From positions 1 to 20,164 of IMG/VR virus record IMGVR_UViG_3300017971_000875: a stretch of DNA of 20,164 nt; one strand, 5' to 3'. The position numbers and the translations under genes were made by a program. This DNA is from a virus. The notes under the pieces were generated by a model. It was given only the letters and a program-made list of their open reading frames with translations. It was not told the origin of the DNA and searched no databases. This document shows positions 13,891 to 20,164 of the stretch, piece after piece. The stretch's first letter is position 1. Every line of letters starts with the position of its first letter.

Positions 13891-15114
13891 GTGAGGATAT
13901 ATTGGCATAGTACGGCACCATGGAGCCCGAGCAGTTATTCGGTGTTGACGATGCGGGCGGTTCCGCCGATTGTACGGGCGGGGTATGAGGTGGTGCTGGG
14001 GACGTGGTACGGTTTGCAGGGTCAACCTATGCCGTGGACGATCCAGGCGAACGGGAAGAAAGCGACGTCTGTACGGGTGTTGCCGCATCACCAGGTGGGG
14101 GGGAATACGTACGGCGAGGCGATCATGGTGGAGAATTACCGCCGCAATGAGTGTGACGTGATGATGACGGTGTGTGACGTGTTTGTGTTTCCGCCAGAGG
14201 AGACAAGCAAAACGAATTTCGCTCCGTGGCTGCCAATCGATACGAGCCCGGTGGCTGGGGGTATCGTGCGGGCGTTGGGTCCGGCGATTTATCCGATGTG
14301 CTATAGCCAGTTTGGAGTGGATGAGCTGGCGAAGGCGGGTATTAATGCGAAATATGTGCCGTGTGGGGCTCCGATGGATGTGTTTACGCCGGGAGACAAG
14401 GCGGAGGCGCGGACGCGGTTCGACCTGGGACGGGAGTTTGATTTCCTGGTGAGTATGATAGCGGCGAACAAAGACGCGAACGATCGCAAAGGGTTCGCTG
14501 TGGCGCTGCAGGGGTTTGCGCAGTTCGTGGAGCGACGGCCAGAGGCACAGGCGGTGCTGTACGTGCACACGGATTGGGGCGGGCCGATAAAGGTGGGGGA
14601 GATCGCGAAGTCGCTGGGAGTGGGCGAGCACGTGGTGCAGCCGGATCAGTACGGGTACATTATGGGGATGCTGGGCGAGCAATATATGGTGGATGTGTAC
14701 CGGGCGTCGGATGTGCTGCTAAATCCGGCTAAATCGGAGGGGTTTGGCTTGCCGCTGGTGGAAGCGCAGATGTGCGGATGTCCGGTGATCGCGACGGATT
14801 TTGCAAACACGGATGAGCTGCTGAGCGCGGGATGGAAGGTGGGGGGACACCGGGCATGGTATCCGGGGGCGGAGGCGTGGCGGATGGAGGTGGAGCCGGG
14901 CCAGATCGCGGATGCCATGGAAGAGGCATGGCAGGAGCGGGATAATCCGAAGTTGAGGGAGAAGGCGCGGAAGGGCGTGGCCAAATACGATCAGGAGGCG
15001 GTTTTTGAGAAGTATTGGCGGCCTGCATTGCGGGATATCAAGAAGTTGGTGGATGCGGGGAAGAGTTTCTCCCTCCCCGAGCCCCTCCCGCTGGGAGGGG
15101 AGCAAGCGGAATGA
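13891..15114 (+). CDS. GT-B fold glycosyltransferase (GT4-like)
   Basis: 407 aa. I chose the GTG at 13891 because the frame then begins (V/M)RIYWHSTAPWSPSSY, the first beta strand and loop of GT-B enzymes, and GGGGGAGG (13881-13888) precedes it. The longer frame starts inside the palindromic repeat. The donor-binding C-terminal domain has the E-x7-E motif: E283-GFGLPLV-E291, in NPAKSEGFGLPLVEAQMCGC. The enzyme moves a sugar from a nucleotide donor, probably with retention as in GT4. The last 16 residues (about GKSFSLPEPLPLGGEQAE) are encoded by palindrome copy D and are likely a recent extension. Its stop overlaps the formyltransferase start (ATGA). Substrate unknown. Confidence 0.88.
   Translation: MRIYWHSTAPWSPSSYSVLTMRAVPPIVRAGYEVVLGTWYGLQGQPMPWTIQANGKKATSVRVLPHHQVGGNTYGEAIMVENYRRNECDVMMTVCDVFVFPPEETSKTNFAPWLPIDTSPVAGGIVRALGPAIYPMCYSQFGVDELAKAGINAKYVPCGAPMDVFTPGDKAEARTRFDLGREFDFLVSMIAANKDANDRKGFAVALQGFAQFVERRPEAQAVLYVHTDWGGPIKVGEIAKSLGVGEHVVQPDQYGYIMGMLGEQYMVDVYRASDVLLNPAKSEGFGLPLVEAQMCGCPVIATDFANTDELLSAGWKVGGHRAWYPGAEAWRMEVEPGQIADAMEEAWQERDNPKLREKARKGVAKYDQEAVFEKYWRPALRDIKKLVDAGKSFSLPEPLPLGGEQAE
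15068..15103. repeat. Dispersed GC-rich palindrome, copy D, within the GT coding end
   Basis: CTCCCTCCCCGAGCCCCTCC, then CGCTGGGAGGGGAG. It is in frame with the glycosyltransferase and encodes SLPEPLPLGGE. Confidence 0.85.
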
Positions 15115-15908
15115 AGCTGTTTTTGTGCGGTTTTGGGGTGGCAGGGGAGAGCGTGCTGCGGCGTGTGGTGAAGCGGCCAGATATTAATGAGGTGGCGGTT
15201 TTTACGCACGAGGCGGGAGTGCTGGGTCAGAGCTTGATGGGTGCGGCCGGGGAGCTGGGGGTGTGGTGCACGACGGGCAGCGTTAATCAGATGGGCCTAT
15301 GGCCGTTTGAGCCCGACGTGATTTCGAGTGTGTATTACCGGACGATCGTTAAGCCGCACGTGATCGATGCGGTAGGGGGGCGGATTTTCAACGCGCATTC
15401 GTCGCTGTTGCCACGGCACAGGGGAAGGTCGCCGGTGGCGTGGGCGATTGTGGAGGGGGATTTTACTACGGGTGTGACGTTTCATTATATAGATGAAGGG
15501 ATCGACACGGGCAAGGTGATTTTGCAGGTACCGATCCGGGTGGCGCCAGATGAGACGCAGGCGAGTCTATTTTCTAAGGTCGACGATGCGACGGTGGAAT
15601 ACTGGTCTACGGCGCTAACGATGGTGAAGTGGGGGTTGACGGGCTGGGAGCAAACGGCGGGGCTAACAAGCAATATGAGCTATCACAGCGCGGGTCCGCC
15701 GTATGGGGGGCGGATCGATCCGAATTGGCCGGAGGATCAGGTGGAGCGGTTTATTCGGGCTATGACGTATCCGCCGTTGCCGTACGCGACGGTGTATGGA
15801 GAGGAAGTCAGGAATCTGGATGAGTACAGAACGGTTTTACAACGTCACCATAGAGACGCCGTTTCGGAACAACGAGCGGCACATCGATCAATACATACAG
15901 CAAGCTGA
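15111..15908 (+). CDS. Formyltransferase (sugar N-formyltransferase-like)
   Basis: 265 aa, with the start ATG overlapping the previous TGA. The N10-formyl-tetrahydrofolate transferase core is clear: FNAHSSLLPRHRGRSPVAWA with N94 and H96, and the downstream HYIDEGIDTGKVILQ with D132. The H-to-D distance of 36 residues equals that of methionyl-tRNA formyltransferase (H108, D144), so the catalytic triad is intact. The protein lacks the tRNA-binding C-terminal domain of Fmt. Together with the glycosyltransferases around it, this points to N-formylation of an amino sugar, as for the formylated 3- and 4-amino sugars of surface glycans. No amino-sugar synthesis genes are seen, so the substrate may come from the host. 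The C-terminus overlaps the next gene by 89 bp. Confidence 0.88.
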   Translation: MKLFLCGFGVAGESVLRRVVKRPDINEVAVFTHEAGVLGQSLMGAAGELGVWCTTGSVNQMGLWPFEPDVISSVYYRTIVKPHVIDAVGGRIFNAHSSLLPRHRGRSPVAWAIVEGDFTTGVTFHYIDEGIDTGKVILQVPIRVAPDETQASLFSKVDDATVEYWSTALTMVKWGLTGWEQTAGLTSNMSYHSAGPPYGGRIDPNWPEDQVERFIRAMTYPPLPYATVYGEEVRNLDEYRTVLQRHHRDAVSEQRAAHRSIHTAS

Positions 15909-16548
15909 GGCGATCGACTATCCTCCCGAGCGGCTGCGCTGGGTCCTCGTGGAAGGGGACTCGGAGGATAACACGCTGGCGATGCTGGATGCGTGGGCGC
16001 ATGGCGATCGGCGACGGAAGATCACGAAGTGCGACACGGGGAAGCCACATTATGGGAGCATCGTGCATCCAGAGCGGTTTGCGACGCTGGCCAGGGTGTT
16101 TAATCACGGGCTGGAGGTGGCGATCGAGGATGATTGGGCTGATTACGTGTGGTTTATTCCCAGCGATGTGATCTATAAGCCGGATACGCTGCGGCGGTTG
16201 CTGAGCTGGGAGAAGGACGTGATCAGCCCTATGTTCTGGATTGGGGATCACCAGGGGGATCCGGTGCAGAACGCGAACGGGATGCGATTTTACGACGTGT
16301 GGGGTTTCATCCGGGAGGGGAGGCCGTTTCCGCCGTACGGTCCGGCGTGGTACGCGGCGCATTATCCGCAGGGGGCGATTGAGATGGAGACGACGGGGGG
16401 GATGATGTTGATGCGGGCGGATGTGCCACGGGCGGGATGTCGGCACACGGCGGAGGATGTGGATCACGGGTTGTGCGTGATGGCTCGGGAGGCGGGTTTT
16501 GAGGTGTGGTGTGATACGAGCACGCACATTGTGCATGGGGAGCGGTGA
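15820..16548 (+). CDS. Second glycosyltransferase (GT-A, GT2/GT62-like)
   Basis: 242 aa. The ATG at 15820 is preferred because AGGA (15810-15813) is six bases upstream and the protein then begins at the first strand (MSTERFYNVTIETPFRNNER). The segment EAIDYPPERLRWVLVEGDSE, then DNTLAML, is typical of GT-A enzymes. FIPSDVIYKPDTLRRLL holds the usual metal-binding position, here SDV (115-117) instead of a plain DxD. The rest matches Anp1/GT62-like and GT2-like proteins, including GGMMLMRADVPR and a late H/D-rich part. The gene overlaps both neighbours (89 bp with the formyltransferase, 14 bp with the next). Acceptor and donor are unknown. Confidence 0.75.
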   Translation: MSTERFYNVTIETPFRNNERHIDQYIQQAEAIDYPPERLRWVLVEGDSEDNTLAMLDAWAHGDRRRKITKCDTGKPHYGSIVHPERFATLARVFNHGLEVAIEDDWADYVWFIPSDVIYKPDTLRRLLSWEKDVISPMFWIGDHQGDPVQNANGMRFYDVWGFIREGRPFPPYGPAWYAAHYPQGAIEMETTGGMMLMRADVPRAGCRHTAEDVDHGLCVMAREAGFEVWCDTSTHIVHGER

Positions 16549-17140
16549 GTTTTACAGGGATGGACAGGTGACTGGCAGGGCGTTTATGATTTACGGTCCG
16601 GAGAGCAGCGGGAATCGACTTTTGCGGAGGATCCTGATCGATGGGGCGGGATGCGCGGGGGATCGAGATCTGGAGCAGAGGTTTGATCAGAGGCTGCCAT
16701 TGGCGGAGGATGAGCCGCTGATCGTGTGGGGTCGGAGTGTGCCGGGGATGGTTCCTCGGGGGAATTGGCCGCGATTTTACGATCGGGATGTGGGACAGGC
16801 GCGGAAGCACGGCTATGAGGTGTTTGGGTTGGTGCTGGTGCGTGATTGGTGTTGTATGGTGCAGAGCCAGGTGGACACGGAGTACAAGGCGGGGGCTAAT
16901 TACGGCTTGAATAGCCAGGCGGCGATGGATGTGTACACGAGAATATTCGATGCGTTTGAGCGGCTGGCGGTGTCGTATATGATCGTTTCGTATGAGGCGC
17001 TGGTGATGCGGCCGGAGAGGTTTGTGAGGCGGTTGTTTCGGGACTTGGGTCTTGACCAGGTAGGGGAGATCGAGGCGGTCTACGACGGGAACGCGAAGTA
17101 TTATGAGCGCTGGGCAAATCCGAATGTGAGGGATGCATGA
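16535..17140 (+). CDS. Sulfotransferase-like protein
   Basis: 201 aa if begun at the ATG at 16535, which overlaps the GT stop; a GTG at 16568 with AGGGA upstream and an ATG at 16586 are reasonable alternatives. The P-loop-like 5'-phosphosulfate-binding motif is IYGPESSGNRLLRRIL (GPESSGNR at 21-28). LVRDWCCMVQSQV, with R103 and S111, fits the 3'-phosphate loop. The C-terminus has VSYEALVMRPERFVRRLFRD plus LGL, matching the RYEDL block of PAPS sulfotransferases. It would add sulfate from PAPS to a sugar hydroxyl. It is somewhat small (family usually 250-300 aa). A nucleotide kinase is a less likely alternative. Its stop overlaps the beta-helix start (ATGA). Confidence 0.7.
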   Translation: MGSGEFYRDGQVTGRAFMIYGPESSGNRLLRRILIDGAGCAGDRDLEQRFDQRLPLAEDEPLIVWGRSVPGMVPRGNWPRFYDRDVGQARKHGYEVFGLVLVRDWCCMVQSQVDTEYKAGANYGLNSQAAMDVYTRIFDAFERLAVSYMIVSYEALVMRPERFVRRLFRDLGLDQVGEIEAVYDGNAKYYERWANPNVRDA

Positions 17141-18621
17141 CGTCGTATTACGTGGATCAGGATGGGGGGAGCGATAGCAATAGCGGGACGGCCTCGGGGC
17201 AGGCGTGGAAGACGCTGGATAAGGTTGATGATAACTTTTATGCTGGCACGTTCGGGGCGGGCGATTCAATTAATTTCCAGGGCGGCGATACATGGACGCA
17301 TACTGATGCGGACGACGTGTTGTTTATCCGCGATTGCTCGGGGTCTTCTGGGAATGAATTCGTAATTCAGGCATATGGGACGGGGCGCCCGGTGATCGAT
17401 GGCAATGGGGTGAACAGTTGGGCGTTGCATCGTTCGGTGAGCTGGCCCAGCGCTGATCATATGAAGATCAGGGTTTTGGAATTGACGGGCAGCGGGGTGA
17501 ATTGCATACAAGTGCAAGAATTGGAGTATCTGGAAATTGACGATGTTTATGTTCATGACGCGGAGCGCGGTATCCAAATAAGAGACGGCAATCATATTTT
17601 AGTCCAGAATTGCACAGTGGATACCATGAGCGAGGAGGGGATCTATTTCGGTAATGCTGCAAGTTACACATTAGAGCTAAATTATGGAACGATATCGAAT
17701 TGCACTGTTTCAAATACGAGATCAAACGGGATTGATATGAAGCAGGGCTGTTATGATTGTCTCATTGAGGATTGCGTGATAACAGACTGTGGCGATTGGG
17801 AACCTGCGGCGCTGATGCTGGGCGGGGCGCGGAATATAGTGCAGCGGGTATATGTTACGGGATCGGGTACAATCGCGAACAGGGCGTTTCAAAACGGGGC
17901 CTATATGGCCGGGCACGATCCCAGTCTGAACTATACGGGGCATGTTGTTAGGGAGTGCACGTCTGTCGGAATGACGGCTGACGAAGGCGGAATGTTTATG
18001 TACGGCGATGCCAATCAGACGTTGAATTGTGCGTTCATCGATGGCAGCTATGGCATCGGGTATTTGAACAGTGCAGGTTTGGGAACGTCGACCAAACAAA
18101 AGTTGCGGGGGAATTATTTTAGCGGAAACAGTGATGACGACATTTGCACTGAAACGACGTCAATGCTGGATAGCGACTATAATTGCTATGCGGACGCGGG
18201 GAGCTGGGAGGTGAGCAGCACATCGAGATCGCTGTCATATGTGCGAGCTGTTTGGGGTTTCGAGGAGAACAGTCGATCAGATATCAGCATCGATGCTGGC
18301 ACGAGTGTGTACGTGAACGATATCGAGAACGTGACGTCGGGAGGGGGGATGATTTACGTGGATGTCACGTACCGGATCGGGGGCGAGGACCAGCACAGAA
18401 CATCACATATGATGCGGCTGAATAACTCGGCGGAGTGGGTGCATGAATTGCTGATGAATCTCAAATTGTATATCTCTGAGGATTCTGATTTTAGCGGGCG
18501 CGGCGCTGATGAACGGGATACGAATATTAGCACGGACAGCGACGATCCGGAGGGAATTCTGGCAGATAGTGCTGTGGCGGCGCTAGTCGGCGCGGAGACG
18601 TGGTTGTACTACAATGCCTAG
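17137..18621 (+). CDS. Parallel beta-helix surface protein (tailspike-like)
   Basis: 494 aa. Residues 1-60 start with YYVDQDGGSDSNSGTASGQA, the 'GSDSNSGTs..pwkTl' opener common to pectate-lyase-like right-handed beta-helix proteins. Short repeated coils follow to about residue 340 (LEYLEIDDVYVHDAERGIQI; ILVQNCTVDTMSEEGIYFGN; CLIEDCVITDCGDWEPAALM), the repeat style of beta-helix domains. A beta-rich C-terminal domain (about 345-494) follows. No signal peptide is present. Such proteins are phage tailspikes or depolymerases binding polysaccharide. No catalytic residues can be assigned. The coding sequence has more A/T and less G bias than its neighbours. ATGA overlap with the sulfotransferase gene; 8-bp overlap with the next. 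Confidence 0.85.
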   Translation: MTSYYVDQDGGSDSNSGTASGQAWKTLDKVDDNFYAGTFGAGDSINFQGGDTWTHTDADDVLFIRDCSGSSGNEFVIQAYGTGRPVIDGNGVNSWALHRSVSWPSADHMKIRVLELTGSGVNCIQVQELEYLEIDDVYVHDAERGIQIRDGNHILVQNCTVDTMSEEGIYFGNAASYTLELNYGTISNCTVSNTRSNGIDMKQGCYDCLIEDCVITDCGDWEPAALMLGGARNIVQRVYVTGSGTIANRAFQNGAYMAGHDPSLNYTGHVVRECTSVGMTADEGGMFMYGDANQTLNCAFIDGSYGIGYLNSAGLGTSTKQKLRGNYFSGNSDDDICTETTSMLDSDYNCYADAGSWEVSSTSRSLSYVRAVWGFEENSRSDISIDAGTSVYVNDIENVTSGGGMIYVDVTYRIGGEDQHRTSHMMRLNNSAEWVHELLMNLKLYISEDSDFSGRGADERDTNISTDSDDPEGILADSAVAALVGAETWLYYNA

Positions 18622-19807
18622 TGTCATATTGCAGGTAAACGCATCGTCTGACGATGCAAACCAGACAAGCGGAACTCAGGTATTAACGTCGGATTCCAGC
18701 CCGACGATAGTGCAAGCTGGTGCGTGGTTGGGAGCGCGGTTCACGACCGTGCCGTTGGGGGGCAGTTATACAATTACGTCCGCATATCTGGAGATGTATG
18801 CTCACGATAGCGCCAATGACGAAATTCATTTTGTGATCTATGGAGAGGATGAGGACGACGCGGCGACGTTTGCGGCGACGGCCAGCAATATATCCAATCG
18901 GACAACGACCTCCGGATCAGTGAGCTGGGACAGCGCCAGCGTGGGCGTGGGCTGGCAGGCGAGTCCGGACATCACAACGATCATTCAGGAAATCATCGAC
19001 CGGGGAGGGTGGAGCCAGTACAACGCGCTGGCTGTGCTATTGAATAGCACGAGTGGGGTGGATTTTGAGCCGCGAATGTACGATTATACCGGCAACTCGT
19101 ACGGAGCGCGGCTGATAATTGAGTATACGGTGGGGACGCTAGCGGCGGCTACTACACTGAGCGTGACAGTGAGCGTGGTGGCGCCGACGGTGAGCGGGGA
19201 CAGCGGGGTTACGGTCAGCACGCTGAGCGTGACGGTCAGCACGGTATCGCCCGCGGCCGTGACCGGGGTGCTGGCGGCGGTTAACGCGCTGGCGGTGACG
19301 GTCAGCACGGTATCGCCTACGGTGTCGCTGGGCACTAACCAGAGTATCAGTCTAAGCGCGCTGGCGGTGACGGTCAGCACGGTATCGCCCACGGCCATGG
19401 CCGGTGCGCTGGCGGCGGTCAATACGCAGACGCTGACGACGAGCCTGGTGGATCGGGCGGTAACTACCAATTCAAACGCGGTTGCGCTGACGGTTCCGGT
19501 GGTGTTGACTGCCAGTGTGCTATCTCTGATGGTCAGTGGGGATTGCGCGGTGACGGTCAGCACGCTGACGGCGACGGTCAGCGCGGTATCGCCCACGGCC
19601 ATGGCCGGTGCGCTGGCGGCGGTGGGGGAGCAGTCGCTGATGGCAAGCGTGGTGGATCCAACGATCAGCGGGGACGCGGTGGCGGTGGCCAGCACGCAGG
19701 CGGTGACGGTGGCCGCGATTGTGGTGACGGTATCGACGGTGCGGAATATCATCACGCTGACGCTGAACGATCGATCGACGGGATTGACGCTGAATGATGT
19801 GTTATAG
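18614..19807 (+). CDS. Surface protein with jelly-roll-like head and repetitive beta stalk
   Basis: 397 aa, ATG at 18614 inside the previous gene's end. Residues 1-173 look like a jelly-roll or carbohydrate-binding module (ITSAYLEMYAHDSANDEIHF, later NALAVLLNSTSGVDFEPRMY), similar to the beta-sandwich domains often seen in Chloroflexota surface proteins. From about residue 175 the chain becomes tandem short repeats of the type (S/A)LAVTVSTVSPTxxxG, poor in charge and rich in Val, Thr, Ala and Ser. It ends in TLTLNDRSTGLTLNDVL. The repeats are also exact at DNA level (see the repeat entry), so copy number may vary. Likely a fibre or stalk on the virion or cell surface. No signal peptide. Confidence 0.7.
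   Translation: MPSVILQVNASSDDANQTSGTQVLTSDSSPTIVQAGAWLGARFTTVPLGGSYTITSAYLEMYAHDSANDEIHFVIYGEDEDDAATFAATASNISNRTTTSGSVSWDSASVGVGWQASPDITTIIQEIIDRGGWSQYNALAVLLNSTSGVDFEPRMYDYTGNSYGARLIIEYTVGTLAAATTLSVTVSVVAPTVSGDSGVTVSTLSVTVSTVSPAAVTGVLAAVNALAVTVSTVSPTVSLGTNQSISLSALAVTVSTVSPTAMAGALAAVNTQTLTTSLVDRAVTTNSNAVALTVPVVLTASVLSLMVSGDCAVTVSTLTATVSAVSPTAMAGALAAVGEQSLMASVVDPTISGDAVAVASTQAVTVAAIVVTVSTVRNIITLTLNDRSTGLTLNDVL
19286..19623. repeat. Long direct repeats inside the stalk gene
   Basis: A 32-bp unit (begins GCGCTGGCGGTGACGGTCAG) is identical at 19286-19317 and 19358-19389. A 40-bp unit (begins CGGTATCGCCCACGGCCATG) is identical at 19380-19419 and 19584-19623. Both are in frame, so recombination between them would change the number of protein repeats without a frameshift. 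Confidence 0.85.
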
Positions 19808-19817
19808 GAGGAGAGGG

Positions 19818-20164
19818 ATGAAACGCGCATTATTGCTGTTGGTTCTGCTGACGGTTCTGTGGCCGGTTACGGTTCAAGCGCAGGAGGAAATTGTGGGACG
19901 TTTTTATCTGGTACCAGTGGAGACGGTGGGGAACGCACGAGGGCCGGAGTATTTTAAGTGGCGTTTCAACCCGTCCGGTATTGATTGTCGATGGTCGGCG
20001 ATGGATTATGGTTTTGTGCCGACGATGCTGGTGTTGGCTCACGACATCGAGCAGGCAGATCACGATGCACTGGTTTTGAATGCGGACGTTTACGCATTCC
20101 CGGAGGACGTGGATCAACCAGTCAGTGATCCGACTATCGATGTGTTTTTTGAGACGCTGCATAT
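19818..20164 (+). CDS. Secreted protein, 3' end cut by window
   Basis: The frame starts at an ATG after AGGAGG (19806-19811) and stays open to the edge (115 complete codons). A Sec signal peptide is clear: MKRALLLLVLLTVLWPVTVQ then AQEE, with a likely cleavage after VQA or QAQ (about residues 21-22). The mature part begins EEIVGRFYLVPVETVGNARG and has no recognisable domain yet (DFVPTM-like beta strands, one cysteine). Signal peptides are uncommon in virion proteins, so this might be an envelope-modifying or secreted accessory protein. Function unknown. Confidence 0.75.
   Translation, partial: MKRALLLLVLLTVLWPVTVQAQEEIVGRFYLVPVETVGNARGPEYFKWRFNPSGIDCRWSAMDYGFVPTMLVLAHDIEQADHDALVLNADVYAFPEDVDQPVSDPTIDVFFETLH

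Noticed and set aside
16499-16534. TTG start of the sulfotransferase-like gene.
   Set aside because: It would extend deep into the glycosyltransferase with no ribosome-binding site; later starts are better.

Overview
The window is a run of viral genes, all on the + strand. It carries most of the DNA-packaging and head-assembly half of a tailed double-stranded DNA phage or prophage (class Caudoviricetes). The recognisable markers are small terminase, large terminase (TerL), SPP1 Gp6-type portal, MuF/SPP1 gp7-type head protein, a scaffold-like protein and a probable HK97-fold major capsid protein, in the usual order. The + strand is strikingly G-rich and C-poor. Short GC-rich palindromes and small tandem repeats sit between the genes, in a style I associate with Chloroflexota (Anaerolineae-like) genomes. 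The host assignment is inference only. No integrase, tRNA, rRNA, CRISPR array or IS element was seen.

Layout. (1) 1-831 is the C-terminal part of a replication-type ATPase cut by the window edge. (2) 832-1205 is non-coding, with repeated GGAACTTT boxes, a GC-rich palindrome, a 16-bp inverted repeat and a candidate promoter. (3) 1206-2628 is a short operon: an 81-aa protein, a ParA-type ATPase and a ribbon-helix-helix protein. It looks like a partition cassette and is followed by three 24-bp iteron-like repeats. (4) 2744-3697 holds a zinc-ribbon protein and an unknown protein. (5) 3694-3811 is a candidate promoter, leader and intrinsic terminator just before the late genes. (6) 3834-4908 encodes a holin-like membrane protein, a membrane-anchored coiled-coil protein and a small helical protein. 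(7) 4915-5022 is a long RNA-type hairpin upstream of the small terminase gene. (8) 5034-13792 is the packaging and head module, with a GNAT acetyltransferase and an unknown 249-aa protein inserted in it. (9) 13891-17140 is a set of four overlapping sugar and side-group enzymes: a GT-B glycosyltransferase, an N-formyltransferase, a second glycosyltransferase and a sulfotransferase-like protein. (10) 17137-20164 holds surface-type proteins: a parallel beta-helix protein, a repetitive beta-stalk protein and a secreted protein cut by the window end.

How it may work together: the ParA/RHH pair suggests an extrachromosomal (phage-plasmid) prophage stage. The late operon begins after the terminator near 3811 and runs without a clear break through packaging, capsid and glycan enzymes to the beta-helix protein. 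The most unusual parts are the four-enzyme glycan cassette embedded in the late operon and the 32-bp hairpin whose only non-Watson-Crick pairs are G-U in the + strand sense.
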